A model generated the notes under the pieces. It did not search any database. It was not told the DNA's origin and was given only the letters and a program-made list of their open reading frames with translations. Shown one piece after another: positions 7,829-16,690 of a DNA stretch of 64,000 nt (position 1 is the stretch's first letter; each line of letters starts with the position of its first letter). This stretch comes from Candidatus Woesearchaeota archaeon (GTDB lineage Archaea > Nanobdellota > Nanobdellia > Woesearchaeales > UBA583), in NCBI GenBank assembly GCA_023898345.1, contig CP060218.1, positions 620,001 to 684,000 on the forward strand. Reading direction: 5' to 3'. Position numbers and translations under genes: made by a program.

Positions 7829-10435
7829 ATGGAAAATAAAGAATTTTATACTCTCAGCCAGGACGAAACTTTGTCGGAGCTTGCATCCGGTTCAGAAGGA
7901 CTTGAAAGTCGTGAAGTAGAAGTGCGACAAAAAAATTTTGGGAAAAATACGATCACTCTAGAACACGAACGTTCTTTTCTTAGCTTATTTCTTTTGCAGT
8001 TCAAGAATTATTTGGCGTGGCTTCTTATCTTTGTCGCTGGCTTTGCTTTCTTTGCAGGCTTTTACCTCAAACAAAATGAACAGGTTATTGATGGAGTAAT
8101 TATTTCGATTATTATTCTTGCAAATGCTTTGATTGGAGCTTTTCAGGATTTTAAGGCTGAACGTGCTGCTTCTCTTTTGAAGTCTATGCTCAAAACGGAG
8201 GCTCTTGTTCTTCGAGATGGAAAAAAGCAGAAGGTCGATGCTGTTGAATTGGTTCCAGGAGACATTATTTTTTTGGAAGAGGGTGACAAGGTTCCCGCTG
8301 ATTGTCGGCTCTTGGAAGCAAAGGAGTTACGTATTGATGAGTCTATGTTGACTGGCGAGAGCAAACATGTTCTCAAAAATGCTGAGGTAATTAAGGAAAA
8401 GGTTCCTTTGGCTGAGAGAAAAAATCTTCTTTTTATGAACACATACGTCTCAAATGGAAGTGCTAGTGCTGTCGTTATTGAAACAGGAAAAAATACGGAA
8501 GTTGGAAAGATTGCAAAATCTTTGGAAATTGAAGAGACTTCACCTTTTGTCGAGGAGGTTGATGCTGCAAGTAAGAAAATTACTCTTGTTGCTCTTGCTT
8601 TGATTATTGCTGTTCTTGGAATTTATTTTCTTAAGGATCATCATTGGGTTGCGATTCTTATGATTGGCTCTGCTCTTATTATTGGTTCTATTCCTGAGGG
8701 TTTGCCAGCAATTGTTACTTTTTCTTTGTCGATTGCATCTTTGAAACTTGCTAAGAGTAATGTTCTTGTGAAGAGGAAATCTTTGCTGGAAACTTTGGGT
8801 GGTGTCGATGTGATTTGTACGGACAAAACGGGAACTTTGACGGAGAATCGTATGGTTGTGAAGAGGCTTTTCTTTGATATGAAGGATGACAGTTCTTTGG
8901 ATGTTCTTTCTGAAAAAACACTTGATGGTTTTGTTCATTCGGCGCTTTTGGCAAATGAAGTAAAAGACACGGACAAGGGTTTTCAGGGAAATCCTGAGGA
9001 TGTTGCTCTTGTTACTTTTCTTAAAGAAAAAGCTGATATTTTAGAGCTGAGGAAGTCTTGCGAGACAAAGCATTTTGAACCTTTTTCTTCGGAGAAAAAA
9101 TATGTTTCGTCTGAAAATCTTGTTGACAATAAAACGGTTTTGTATGTGAAGGGTGCTCCAGAAATTATTCTTGGGCGTTGTGAAAGCATTCTTGTTGATG
9201 GGCATGTGAAGAAGCTTGATGATTCTCAAAGAGATGAAATTTCTAAAAAATTGAAGGAGTTCTCTGATGCGTCTTTGAGAAATATCGCTTTTTCCTATAA
9301 GATTGTTTCTGAGGGTGATAAGGAAAATAGTGAGGTTTTCTTAGGTTTTGTTGGTATTTATGATAAGCCAAAGGATGGCGTTGTGCAAACTGTTGAAATT
9401 ATTTATAGTGCTGGTATTGAAATTAAGATGATCACGGGTGACAATGTTCATACGGCAACGGCAATTGCAAAGGAATGTGGTTTTAGAAATGTGCAGGCTG
9501 TTAGTTGGGATGATGTCAAGGATTTGTCGGATGAGGAACTTAAGGGCGTTGTTGAGAAATGCAATGTTTTTGCTCGTATGTCTCCGGAGTTCAAACTGAA
9601 GATTGTCTCGGCTTTGCAGATGAACGGGAGGCGTGTTGCGATTACTGGCGATGGGGTGAATGATGTTCCTGCTCTCAAACAGGCTGAGGTTGGTATTGCT
9701 ATGGGTTTGCGTGGTACGGACATTGCTAAGGAAGCTGCTGATTTAATTTTGCTTGATGATAATCTTTCTTCTCTTGAGGCTGCACTTAAGGAGGGGAGAA
9801 CTATTTTTTCAAATATTAGAAAGGTGATTAATTATCTGTTGACGGCAAATCTTGCTGAAGTCTTTGTCGTGTTCTTGGGGTCTATGTTTGGCGTTATGCC
9901 TTTTCTTGCTATTCAGTTGCTTTGGGTGAACTTTGTGACGGACATTGCTCCTGCTTTGTCTTTGGGCGCTGATGCTTCTCATAAAAATATCATGTCTAAA
10001 AAACCGACTGGGAAACAGGAGAAATTGATTAACAAAAAGATTGCGCTTCTTACTGTATTTATTGGTATTAAGAAGGTTATTCTTATGTTCTCTATGTTTT
10101 ACATTGTGTACAAGGTGACAGACGATCTTGTTCTTGCTCAGACGATGTCGTTTACTTGGCTTGTTATGTCGCACTTTGTGAGGATTGCTGCTATTCGTTT
10201 TGATGAGGGTAGGAGTCTTTTCTATAATAAATATGTAAACTGGTCTATTGCTATTCCTATTGTTTTTCAGCTGGTGATTTTGTACACGCCTCTTGCTGAC
10301 TTTTTCCAAGTAGTTCCTTTGTCGCTTGTGCATTGGGGCATTATTGTCGCAACTGTTATTTTGGCTGTCGGCCTTGCTAAGATTATTACGTACTTCATCG
10401 ACAGGAGTTTGCCTGCAAGCGAGCGGGATTATTAA
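7829..10435 (+). CDS. P-type cation-transporting ATPase, type II (Ca2+-ATPase-like)
   Basis: 868 residues, normal for P2-type pumps. An N-terminal cation-ATPase domain (from MENKEF) precedes TM1-2. The actuator domain has LTGES. The phosphorylation site is CTDKTGTLTEN with the aspartate at about residue 332. KGAPE marks the nucleotide-binding domain and GDGVNDVPALK the hinge. TM4 contains PEGLP, the SERCA/PMCA-type ion site, and TM6 has NFVTDIAPALSLGAD. PEGLP favours Ca2+ (or Mn2+) over Na+/K+, but substrate is inferred. It acts in the cytoplasmic membrane, exporting cation at the cost of ATP. The upstream region holds dispersed repeat A. Confidence 0.92.
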   Translation: MENKEFYTLSQDETLSELASGSEGLESREVEVRQKNFGKNTITLEHERSFLSLFLLQFKNYLAWLLIFVAGFAFFAGFYLKQNEQVIDGVIISIIILANALIGAFQDFKAERAASLLKSMLKTEALVLRDGKKQKVDAVELVPGDIIFLEEGDKVPADCRLLEAKELRIDESMLTGESKHVLKNAEVIKEKVPLAERKNLLFMNTYVSNGSASAVVIETGKNTEVGKIAKSLEIEETSPFVEEVDAASKKITLVALALIIAVLGIYFLKDHHWVAILMIGSALIIGSIPEGLPAIVTFSLSIASLKLAKSNVLVKRKSLLETLGGVDVICTDKTGTLTENRMVVKRLFFDMKDDSSLDVLSEKTLDGFVHSALLANEVKDTDKGFQGNPEDVALVTFLKEKADILELRKSCETKHFEPFSSEKKYVSSENLVDNKTVLYVKGAPEIILGRCESILVDGHVKKLDDSQRDEISKKLKEFSDASLRNIAFSYKIVSEGDKENSEVFLGFVGIYDKPKDGVVQTVEIIYSAGIEIKMITGDNVHTATAIAKECGFRNVQAVSWDDVKDLSDEELKGVVEKCNVFARMSPEFKLKIVSALQMNGRRVAITGDGVNDVPALKQAEVGIAMGLRGTDIAKEAADLILLDDNLSSLEAALKEGRTIFSNIRKVINYLLTANLAEVFVVFLGSMFGVMPFLAIQLLWVNFVTDIAPALSLGADASHKNIMSKKPTGKQEKLINKKIALLTVFIGIKKVILMFSMFYIVYKVTDDLVLAQTMSFTWLVMSHFVRIAAIRFDEGRSLFYNKYVNWSIAIPIVFQLVILYTPLADFFQVVPLSLVHWGIIVATVILAVGLAKIITYFIDRSLPASERDY

Positions 10436-10629
10436 TGTGGGGATGGGACTTTGGGTGGACAGCCAGAGAACTTTGAATCCTCCCTTTAGTTGTTTCTCAA
10501 AATTCTTTTTTCTAATATATTGCTCAACTTCTAGTTTTACAAAGATTCTGTAGGTATGAGTTAATGAACTGGCTAACCGTTTTGCTAAATCGTCAACCCT
10601 AAATAATGATTTCATACTTCTTCTCAATT

Positions 10630-10650
10630 AACTGAAATTATGCAGTTTTT
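10630..10650 (+). repeat. Left terminal inverted repeat of the IS
   Basis: 21-base arm beginning AACTGAAATTATGCAG; pairs with 11912-11932 with one mismatch. The left arm reaches into the 3' side of the transposase gene, whose stop is at 10649. Confidence 0.85.
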
Positions 10651-11815
10651 AACATACTATCATCAATTCACTTTTACACCTCTCCAAATTATTGTTTTTT
10701 AGACCATAATTTTGTAAGACCTTTTCAATGTATGAATACTTCAATTCTAATTGTGTTTCACCACAAGAAGCTTCTTTTTGTTTAGAAAAGACAAGTAAAT
10801 TGTGAGCAATAAACTTGAATAAAAAGTGTCTTTTTATTCCAACTTCCTTTCTAATAATACATTTTTCAAATCCAAGATTTTGTTTAGAATCTTTGTAAAA
10901 AGTCTCAATTGGCCAACGATCCTTGTATTTTTCAAGGATTTGTTCATTTGTCAAATCTAAATTATTTGAGCACAAATAATGGGTATCCTTTGATTTTTTA
11001 GTCATTGGATCATAAAACTTTGTAAACAAAATTTTTACTTTGCCAACCTTTGGCAAATGTCCCACAAATTCTTGGACTAAATGCCATTGATTATTCACAA
11101 AAACCTGCTTGTATTTACGAGGATTAATATACTTAGAATTGTGTTCTTGAAGTTGACGTTTGACTTTTCGATTAAATTTGAAAAGTCTATCTTTCTTTAA
11201 CATAGTAAAAAAGAATTTCTTCTTTTTAACAACTGTTTTGAGCAAGTTTTGTTCAGAATACCAACTATCTATTAACAAATTGTCAACTTTATCAATACAT
11301 TCATCAAGCCATGCTTGAGCTATTTCAATTTTAGTTTTGAAAGCAGATGCTTCACTCACATCTGCTTGTTTTTGATAAAGCTCAAATTTAGTAGGATAGA
11401 AGTATTCTTCTTGTTTTATGCCACATGAAACAATTGAATGTGCAAGTGAACTTCCGCCATTCAAATGGTCATTATGCCATCCAAGTCCATACATATGTTT
11501 TCCATATTTATGTCGACTAAGGGTGTCATCAATAACTAAATCTTTCTCTTTTCGTGGATCAAGTTTTTCATCAATTAGGATATTGAGAACTTGAGACAGT
11601 TGATTATCCTCAACTGCTTCTGAATTCATGAAACGACTCAAAGAAGTTTGATGTTTTTTTGAGGATTTAGAATAAGAATTTATACTCTTACGCTCTGAAA
11701 ACAGTATTCCTTTAACGATTTGTTCAAAGTGGACAACTTGTGGTTTGCTAAGAGTGGTAGCAAATCTTTTTAGAAGGTTTTCAACTTCAACTATTAAAGA
11801 ATTTTCTAGGTTCAT
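10649..11815 (-). CDS. DDE transposase (IS701/IS4-superfamily-like)
   Basis: 388 residues, apparently intact. The N-terminal part resembles the DUF4338/IS701-type helical region (FERxxKGI..., SRFMNSE). The first catalytic aspartate is in LVIDDTLSRHKYGKHM, the second in LLIDSWYS. The glutamate is in the RWPIETFYKDSKQNLGFEK stretch, the Y-(2)-R-(3)-E-(6)-K-like region typical of IS4-superfamily RNase H-fold enzymes. It cuts and joins the ends at 10630 and 11932. Family within the superfamily (IS701 versus a relative) is not certain. Full length and an open frame suggest recent activity. Confidence 0.85.
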   Translation of the reverse strand: MNLENSLIVEVENLLKRFATTLSKPQVVHFEQIVKGILFSERKSINSYSKSSKKHQTSLSRFMNSEAVEDNQLSQVLNILIDEKLDPRKEKDLVIDDTLSRHKYGKHMYGLGWHNDHLNGGSSLAHSIVSCGIKQEEYFYPTKFELYQKQADVSEASAFKTKIEIAQAWLDECIDKVDNLLIDSWYSEQNLLKTVVKKKKFFFTMLKKDRLFKFNRKVKRQLQEHNSKYINPRKYKQVFVNNQWHLVQEFVGHLPKVGKVKILFTKFYDPMTKKSKDTHYLCSNNLDLTNEQILEKYKDRWPIETFYKDSKQNLGFEKCIIRKEVGIKRHFLFKFIAHNLLVFSKQKEASCGETQLELKYSYIEKVLQNYGLKNNNLERCKSELMIVC

Positions 11816-11911
11816 TTGTGCAAAAATAAACTTTTGAAAATCCTTGTTTAATGAATTCTCACTAAACTAAGGTTTAAATGAAAAATTTCGAGCGGAAATT
11901 TTTATGTTTGA

Positions 11912-11932
11912 AAAAACTGCATAACTTCAGTT
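11912..11932 (-). repeat. Right terminal inverted repeat of the IS
   Basis: 21-base arm pairing with 10630-10650 (20/21). It ends 45 bases before the HAD hydrolase start, so promoter elements of that gene lie just outside the IS. Confidence 0.85.
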
Positions 11933-11977
11933 TGTTAGGATAACTATTTAAATATTTTATTAACTTATTTATATAGA

Positions 11978-12619
11978 ATGAAGACAATTTTTTTTGATTT
12001 AGGTGGTACTTTATTAGATTCAGATAATATATTTGAGTATATTGCTGGACAATGGAATATTGAAAATAAAAAAGAAATACAAGACTCATTATTTTCACAT
12101 TTTTTAAAGATAAAAGAAAATTCTTTGAACTTTAAAACTGTTACTCAATTATTATCAGAAGCAGTAAAAGAGGTTTCGCAAGAATATAATCTGTTAGATA
12201 TAAGTTCAGAAGTTAGAAATTTTTATAAAGAAATTTATTTGAACAGAGTTTATTTATTTAAGGATTCTCTTGAGACACTAAATTTCTTGAAAAAAAAAGG
12301 ATATAGATTAATTGTTGTATCAGATGCAGATTCTGAAATAGTTTATCCACAGTTAGAAAAGTTAGGCATTAAACATTTTTTCACAGATTTTATTATTTCT
12401 AGTGATATTAAAGCTTATAAGCCCGATACCTTAGTAGTAAATGAAGCAAAAAAATATTGTTCTATGAATGAAGAAGAAAGTTTTTTTATAGGAGACTCTA
12501 TGGTAGATATTGATACAGGAAAAGAATTGGGAGTGACCCCTATTATATTATCTAATATAAAATATGATAATTTATTGTCTTATTCTTCACTAAGTGAATT
12601 CATTAAGAATCAATTCTAA
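11978..12619 (+). CDS. HAD-superfamily hydrolase
   Basis: 213 residues. Motif I is FFDLGGTLLDSD: the nucleophile Asp is kept, but the second Asp of DxD is Gly, as in many DxGGT-type HAD proteins. Motif II is VVSDADSE, the motif III lysine is in KAYKPDT, and motif IV is FIGDSMVDIDTG. The cap is the helical C1 type between motifs I and II, so it is probably a small-molecule phosphatase with unknown substrate. It is very AT-rich, sits between two insertion-sequence regions and converges with the next gene with a 30-base overlap at the 3' ends. Its neighbour also contains a phosphatase domain, so both may act on phosphorylated metabolites of one imported pathway. Confidence 0.85.
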   Translation: MKTIFFDLGGTLLDSDNIFEYIAGQWNIENKKEIQDSLFSHFLKIKENSLNFKTVTQLLSEAVKEVSQEYNLLDISSEVRNFYKEIYLNRVYLFKDSLETLNFLKKKGYRLIVVSDADSEIVYPQLEKLGIKHFFTDFIISSDIKAYKPDTLVVNEAKKYCSMNEEESFFIGDSMVDIDTGKELGVTPIILSNIKYDNLLSYSSLSEFIKNQF

Positions 12620-13996
12620 TTTTTTAAGAGATGTTAAATATTTATTATAAATGTTGATGTCGTCTTCTTGATATATACCAAATCTAATTTTATTATGAAA
12701 AAAATTTAATCCAAAATAATTCCTAGCTCTCATTAACCACAATAATTCTTTAGGATTTGTTTGAGAAAAGTAATTTAAATATTTTCTATAATTAAAATTT
12801 TCTCCTTCTTCTAATAAAAAATATGGCATTAATAAACTTGCATACTGGAATTCATTTGGAGCAATACAAAAACTTCCTAAATCTAATAATGAAGGCCTAT
12901 TGTTTTCAAAAACAATATTTGATTTATGGATATCATAATGAATTAAATTTTTTTCTCTATTTATTGCTGATAAGAATTCAGAACTTGTTAAAATTTCTTT
13001 ACCTTCATTTTTTACAATTTCGCTATCGCTATTATTAATTATAAATCTAATAATAGATTCTAAACTTTGTATTTCTTGAGGAATTCTAAAACCTGAACTA
13101 TAGATTTTAGTTAATCTTTGATTTAGATTCTCTATTAGAGAAAATAGATTCCTTTCTTGTTCTTGATTTAAATTAGAATTAATGTGAGTTCCCGTTAAAT
13201 ATCTATATATTTGAACTGTTGTTCCATTTAAATTTGGTTCAGTATATAACATTGGTGAAATTATTATTCCAGATTTATTAATTTCTTTACTTATACTAAA
13301 TTGAAAATCATTAATATCTGGATCTAGATTTGAGATTCTTTTCATAATAAATTCAGATTCATTGGTTGTTATTTTAAAAGATTCAGAATTCTTTGCTAAA
13401 ACCAAATTTTCAACTAAAAGTCTTTCCCATGGATTAAATTTAATTTGGTGAAGATAATTATGAGCTGAATTTATAAGAAAATTTCGATTACGTCCATAAA
13501 CTGTATTTATAAGAACCCTCATAAATCCTGCATGGCTAATTATTAATTCATCATGAAGGAGGGGGGATGTCTCTTCATTTAAATACCTCTCTAAAAAATA
13601 CAATGCCCTTGCTTGAGTTTCAGTTCCTTTTTCTGCTTTAGGTATTGAATCTAAATCTCCTCTTCTTTCCCAAGTTTTTAAATGTTCAGGGTAAGTTTTT
13701 GCAAGTTCTTTCTTTTCTCCTTCGAATACTCCTGGATTTACTTCTTTTAAACAATTTAATTCTAAAATAGGTAACCTTAAATTTTCATTTAAAATGTTTG
13801 AAGTTTCTCTAGTTCTTTTAGATGGACTAGTTAATATACATGTTGGATTAATTTCTCTTCCAATTTCAAGTCGCATTTTAAGAGCTAAAACTTCATTTAT
13901 TCCAATTGAACTTAAACCAAAATCATAATTATCACTTTGAACAATATTTCTTTGATTTCCAACTGAATGTCCATGCCTAAGAAGATATAATGTCAT
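12590..13996 (-). CDS. Histidine phosphatase fused to APH/choline-kinase-like domain
   Basis: 468 residues from the ATG at 13996. A longer frame opens upstream, but the family start is MTLYLLRHG. Residues 1 to about 190 form a phosphoglycerate-mutase-type histidine phosphatase: LLRHGHS with the catalytic His, RTRETS, and HAGFMRVL with the second His. The C-terminal half carries LIHYDIHKSNIVFEN and LLDLGSF, the Brenner HxDxxxxN and D(L/F)G motifs of aminoglycoside-phosphotransferase-like kinases. A kinase and phosphatase in one chain suggest a reversible phosphate tag or a two-step sugar/nucleotide conversion; this is inference. The gene is strongly AT-rich and lies in the mobile island. It is transcribed away from the truncated B12-binding gene. 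Confidence 0.82.
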   Translation of the reverse strand: MTLYLLRHGHSVGNQRNIVQSDNYDFGLSSIGINEVLALKMRLEIGREINPTCILTSPSKRTRETSNILNENLRLPILELNCLKEVNPGVFEGEKKELAKTYPEHLKTWERRGDLDSIPKAEKGTETQARALYFLERYLNEETSPLLHDELIISHAGFMRVLINTVYGRNRNFLINSAHNYLHQIKFNPWERLLVENLVLAKNSESFKITTNESEFIMKRISNLDPDINDFQFSISKEINKSGIIISPMLYTEPNLNGTTVQIYRYLTGTHINSNLNQEQERNLFSLIENLNQRLTKIYSSGFRIPQEIQSLESIIRFIINNSDSEIVKNEGKEILTSSEFLSAINREKNLIHYDIHKSNIVFENNRPSLLDLGSFCIAPNEFQYASLLMPYFLLEEGENFNYRKYLNYFSQTNPKELLWLMRARNYFGLNFFHNKIRFGIYQEDDINIYNKYLTSLKKLELILNEFT

Positions 13997-14113
13997 TTTG
14001 TTAAACAATTTAATTTGTATAATAATAGATAATATTGATATTTTATAAATATCGCTTTTGTATTTACTACTAGGCATACCCTAGTAAAATTTATAATTAA
14101 ATAAATATGGAGT

Positions 14114-14716
14114 ATGCAGAGTATTATGTCACTAGTTGAATTAATTACACTAAGAAATAGAAGAATTCCTGCAAATCATTCTTTATCAAATTTAAGATTA
14201 GGTAATTTTATTTTATCCAAAAGAAATAAGAATTTAAGTTTTCAACCAATTCTAACAAATTATGATCTTGAAAGAGATTCAGAAGATATTGCTTTAGAGA
14301 TATGTGCAAATTCTTCTAAAATAATAGGTTTGCCAGGATATATCTGGACTATTGATAAGAGTTTTGAGATTTCAAGAAATTTATATGAATTAGATCCTAA
14401 TATACAAGTAGTAATTGGAGGGCCGGAAGCTTTATATCCATCAAATATAAAAAGATATGATTGGAATGGAAATGAATATTTTATTAGTGGAGAGGGAGAA
14501 GAGCCATTTTTATGGCTCTTAAGTAATTTACAAAATGGAAGAATTGATTTAGATTCTCCTGAAAGTCCTAGAAGTATTTATACTTCTAATAAGTTTAGGA
14601 ATGTTTCTCCTAACTTATCAAATTTGTCAGATTTACCTCCATTATTTGGAGAAGATTTTACAGATTTATTTCCAAATAATGATATGTATACTAAACCGAA
14701 ATTATGGCACACATAA
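14114..14716 (+). pseudogene. B12-binding domain of a radical SAM protein, truncated
   Basis: 200 residues. The middle shows the cobalamin-binding Rossmann signature VVIGGPEALYPSN followed by EYFISGEGEEPFLWLL, typical of B12-dependent radical SAM enzymes. The CxxxCxxC Fe-S domain that should follow is missing: the frame stops at 14716, right where an IS481-type transposase fragment ends on the other strand. The likely history is insertion or rearrangement that cut the 3' half away. It belongs to the AT-rich island with the HAD and phosphatase-kinase genes, so the island may once have carried a small biosynthetic pathway. Confidence 0.75.
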
Positions 14717-14718
14717 TT

Positions 14719-14738
14719 GAGGTTAAACTTTAAACCTC
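14719..14738. repeat. Short hairpin at the IS481 fragment 3' end
   Basis: GAGGTT (14719-14724) pairs with AACCTC (14733-14738) around an AT-rich loop. It covers the transposase stop codon and may be a terminal structure of the element or a terminator for the two converging frames. Confidence 0.4.
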
Positions 14739-15223
14739 TCAATTGGATACAAATATCCAATTCCTTGATGTAATCTTTCTTCGTTATAAAACTTAACAAA
14801 TTCGTCTAAATTATTAAATCTACTATCAAATTCTAGCTTATATGTCCCCCACCAACGTTCAATTTTTCCATTGGTTTGTGGATGATGAACTCTTGCAAGA
14901 ATATGTTTTATGTTAGTATTAATGCAGAATTGAGCAAAAAGTCCATTTTCACTGCCAGGATTTCTGGCAGGAGTAAATTGAGTTCCATTATCTGTTAGAA
15001 CCTTTTCTGGTTTACCATATTTATTAATTGCATTTTGAAATGCAAGAATTGTATTTTCTGCCGTTGCATTCTCAAAATACTCTGCATGAACTATGAATCT
15101 GGAATGATCATCAATGAAAGCAATTAATTGCTTTCCAGTAAATGGACAAGTTGTCCAATCTGTATGCCAAAGCATATTTGGCTTTGGCCATTCATACTTT
15201 ACAAATTTTATTCCTCGTTGGGT
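14723..15223 (-). pseudogene. IS481/IS3-type transposase (rve integrase), N-terminally truncated
   Basis: The open frame runs 167 codons with no proper start; the first ATG is at 15175. The sequence reads WPKPNMLWHTDWT, LTDNGTQF and NGKIERWWGTYK, so all three DDE residues of the integrase core are kept. The helix-turn-helix N-terminus is gone. The frame ends upstream in a TAA formed by the hairpin repeat at 15226, so the break coincides with the left edge of the IS200 remnant. This suggests the IS200-type element inserted into or recombined with this transposase. It is not expected to be functional. Confidence 0.85.
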
Positions 15224-15225
15224 TT

Positions 15226-15248
15226 AATACCCCGGAGCTCTGCTCCGA
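15226..15248 (+). repeat. Hairpin repeat B at the left of the IS200 remnant
   Basis: A 23-base sequence starting AATACCCCGGAGC with the hairpin CGGAGC-TCT-GCTCCG. An identical 23-base copy in the same orientation is at 15721-15743. IS200/IS605 elements carry such subterminal hairpins, which their Y1 transposase recognises. Confidence 0.8.
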
Positions 15249-15278
15249 CTGCTTTTTAATACTCTAATCCTTTTTGTA

Positions 15279-15721
15279 TTGATGGAAACTAGGTATGCGT
15301 CTCATTGTAGTTATAGGATTCGTTATCACCTGGTCTTTGTTTTAAAATATCGAAAAAAACTTCTTTCAAAAGAAGTTGTTGAACATTTGAAGTATGTTTT
15401 TGAAGGTATTTCTTTGCGCGCTATTATCTTAACTTTGAAGCAATTGGAAGTGATGGAGACCATTTACATATTTTGATGGAGGGAGCTCCAAAATATTCTC
15501 CTTCGAAAATTGTGCAAATTTGTAAAAGCATAAGTGCTAAAGAGATTTTCAAAACTTTTCCTGAGATAAAAGATTTCTTGTGAGGTGGTCATTTTTGGAC
15601 AGAGGGTGGACATATTGATACAGTCGGTGACGGTTATGATGTCAAGAAAATTGAGTCATATATTTTGAATCAAGGTTCAGATAAAAAAGATTTAACTCTA
15701 ATAACTTTTCTTTCGCCGTGA
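15279..15721 (+). pseudogene. IS200/IS605 TnpA (Y1 HUH transposase), frameshifted
   Basis: The first frame reads SYRIRYHLVFVLKYRKK, the start of IS200 TnpA. Near 15419 the reading frame shifts and continues as RYYLNFEAIGSDGDHLHILM with the HUH metal motif (HLH). An in-frame TGA at 15581 sits where the family has Trp (LWGGHFWT). Past it the frame continues to GYDVKKIESYILNQG, holding the catalytic Tyr, and stops at 15719-15721. Two lesions make this a pseudogene. Full IS200 TnpA is about 150 residues, and the combined frames add up to that. It is flanked by the identical hairpins at 15226 and 15721. Confidence 0.9.
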
Positions 15722-15743
15722 ATACCCCGGAGCTCTGCTCCGA
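15721..15743 (+). repeat. Hairpin repeat B at the right of the IS200 remnant
   Basis: Identical to 15226-15248. It is nested inside a further inverted repeat, CTTTCGCC (15710-15717) and GGCGAAAG (15751-15758), giving a long cruciform-like end. The extended copy (CGGAGCAGAGCTCCG on the other strand, plus CCCAAT) recurs at 60426-60446. Confidence 0.8.
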
Positions 15744-15774
15744 TTGGGTAGGCGAAAGTCTATTATTTTTTATT

Positions 15775-15861
15775 TTCTCAAAAGATAAGCTCGTAAAACC
15801 CCCAAATTTGAGGACTCCTTGCTCTCGTCTCACAAATGATGTAGGTTTTTCGTAGCTTTCT
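15775..15861 (-). repeat. Dispersed repeat C, copy 1
   Basis: About 87 bases shared with 54532-54620 at roughly 85% by eye. Shared blocks are TTCTCAAAAGAT, GTAAAACCCCCA, TTGCTCTCGTCTCACAAAT and GGTTTTTCGTAGCT. This copy lies about 110 bases downstream of the alpha/beta hydrolase stop. The remaining sequence 15862-15972 shows no gene. Confidence 0.8.
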
Positions 15862-15972
15862 ATTAAATAATTGGCTTTAGAGACTTGTTTAAACTGGAGT
15901 ACTCTCCAATTTTGGGCGCAGAGTTAAGCCTCTTCTTTTTCAAGTTATTACTTTACTTCTCAAAGGAATATT

Positions 15973-16689
15973 CTACCTCTCAAACCACTTAAGTGTCTCT
16001 TCAAACAATTGCTCTTCTGTTCCTTCTTCGTCAAAACAATGTCCAGCATTTTTAATGGAAGTAAAAGCAGTCTCAACTGAAATTTTTTCCAGACTCTCTT
16101 TCCAGGATTTTTCTAAAATACCTTTTTCAGCACAAATGATTTTTGTTGGTCTGACAAAATGAGAAAGTATTCTCTCATCTAAGAATCTCCATTCTTCCAC
16201 CATTTCTTTAGAAAGTAAAAACTCAGTTCCCCAATCAACGACATATACTCCCCATTCTTTATTAAACTGCAATTCATCGGAAAATGTTTCTAAAATTTTA
16301 AATGCTGGATCCCACAATACTACTGATTTGACGACACTGTGATTTGCCCATAAAATTGTCGGTCCTCCTAAACTATGTCCTACTAAAAATATTTCTGAAT
16401 ACTTTTCCTTAAAATAATTCAAGACTGTTTCTAAATCTCTTGAATGGGTTTTAATCGTGCAATTCAATAATCGTCTGGCTCTTTTATCTCCGGAGTACAA
16501 GTCAAATCTAAAGGTGTCAAAATTCCTTTGGGAAAAATATTTTGCTCCGTTGAAAAAAAGATGTTCGTTTTTATGTCCTGTGAGTCCGTGTACAAAGATA
16601 ATGAGTTTGTTTGTTGCATTTTTTGAAGAATTTAAGATTCCTTTAATCTGAAACTTATCTTTAGTTTCGATTAAGATTTCTTTCTCCAT
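15973..16689 (-). CDS. Alpha/beta hydrolase
   Basis: About 238 residues from the ATG at 16689, one base after the glyS stop; a start at 16704 would overlap glyS by 14 bases. The oxyanion-hole region is FVHGLTGHKNE, the nucleophile elbow GHSLGG, and the catalytic His is in NAGHCFDEEG. It resembles serine-aminopeptidase/S33-type esterases. Substrate is unknown. A clear paralogue is at 53746-54483 with the same FDTFRFDLYS/DTFRFDFSS stretch, and repeat C lies near both genes. Probably cotranscribed with glyS. Confidence 0.85.
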   Translation of the reverse strand: MEKEILIETKDKFQIKGILNSSKNATNKLIIFVHGLTGHKNEHLFFNGAKYFSQRNFDTFRFDLYSGDKRARRLLNCTIKTHSRDLETVLNYFKEKYSEIFLVGHSLGGPTILWANHSVVKSVVLWDPAFKILETFSDELQFNKEWGVYVVDWGTEFLLSKEMVEEWRFLDERILSHFVRPTKIICAEKGILEKSWKESLEKISVETAFTSIKNAGHCFDEEGTEEQLFEETLKWFER

Positions 16690-16690
16690 C

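Larger units (their letters stand above)
10630..11932. mobile_element. Complete insertion sequence with DDE transposase
   Basis: About 1.3 kb bounded by inverted repeats. The left end 10630-10650 (AACTGAAATTATGCAG...) and right end 11912-11932 (reverse complement AACTGAAGTTATGCAG...) match at 20 of 21 positions. One transposase gene fills the inside. No clear target-site duplication is seen next to the ends. It lies between the P-type ATPase and the AT-rich HAD gene and marks the left border of the mobile island. Confidence 0.85.

Noticed and set aside
9809..10627. 272-codon frame on the minus strand beside the IS
   Set aside because: Nearly all of it is antisense to the end of the P-type ATPase, and its composition (Asn, Lys, Arg, His-rich) is that of a shadow frame. 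Only 10436-10627 is free, too short to support a gene.
14695..14716. Residues KPKLWHT at the end of the B12 gene resemble KPNMLWHT of the IS481 transposase
   Set aside because: Only a few residues and on the opposite strand; probably coincidence, though a tiny inverted remnant cannot be excluded.
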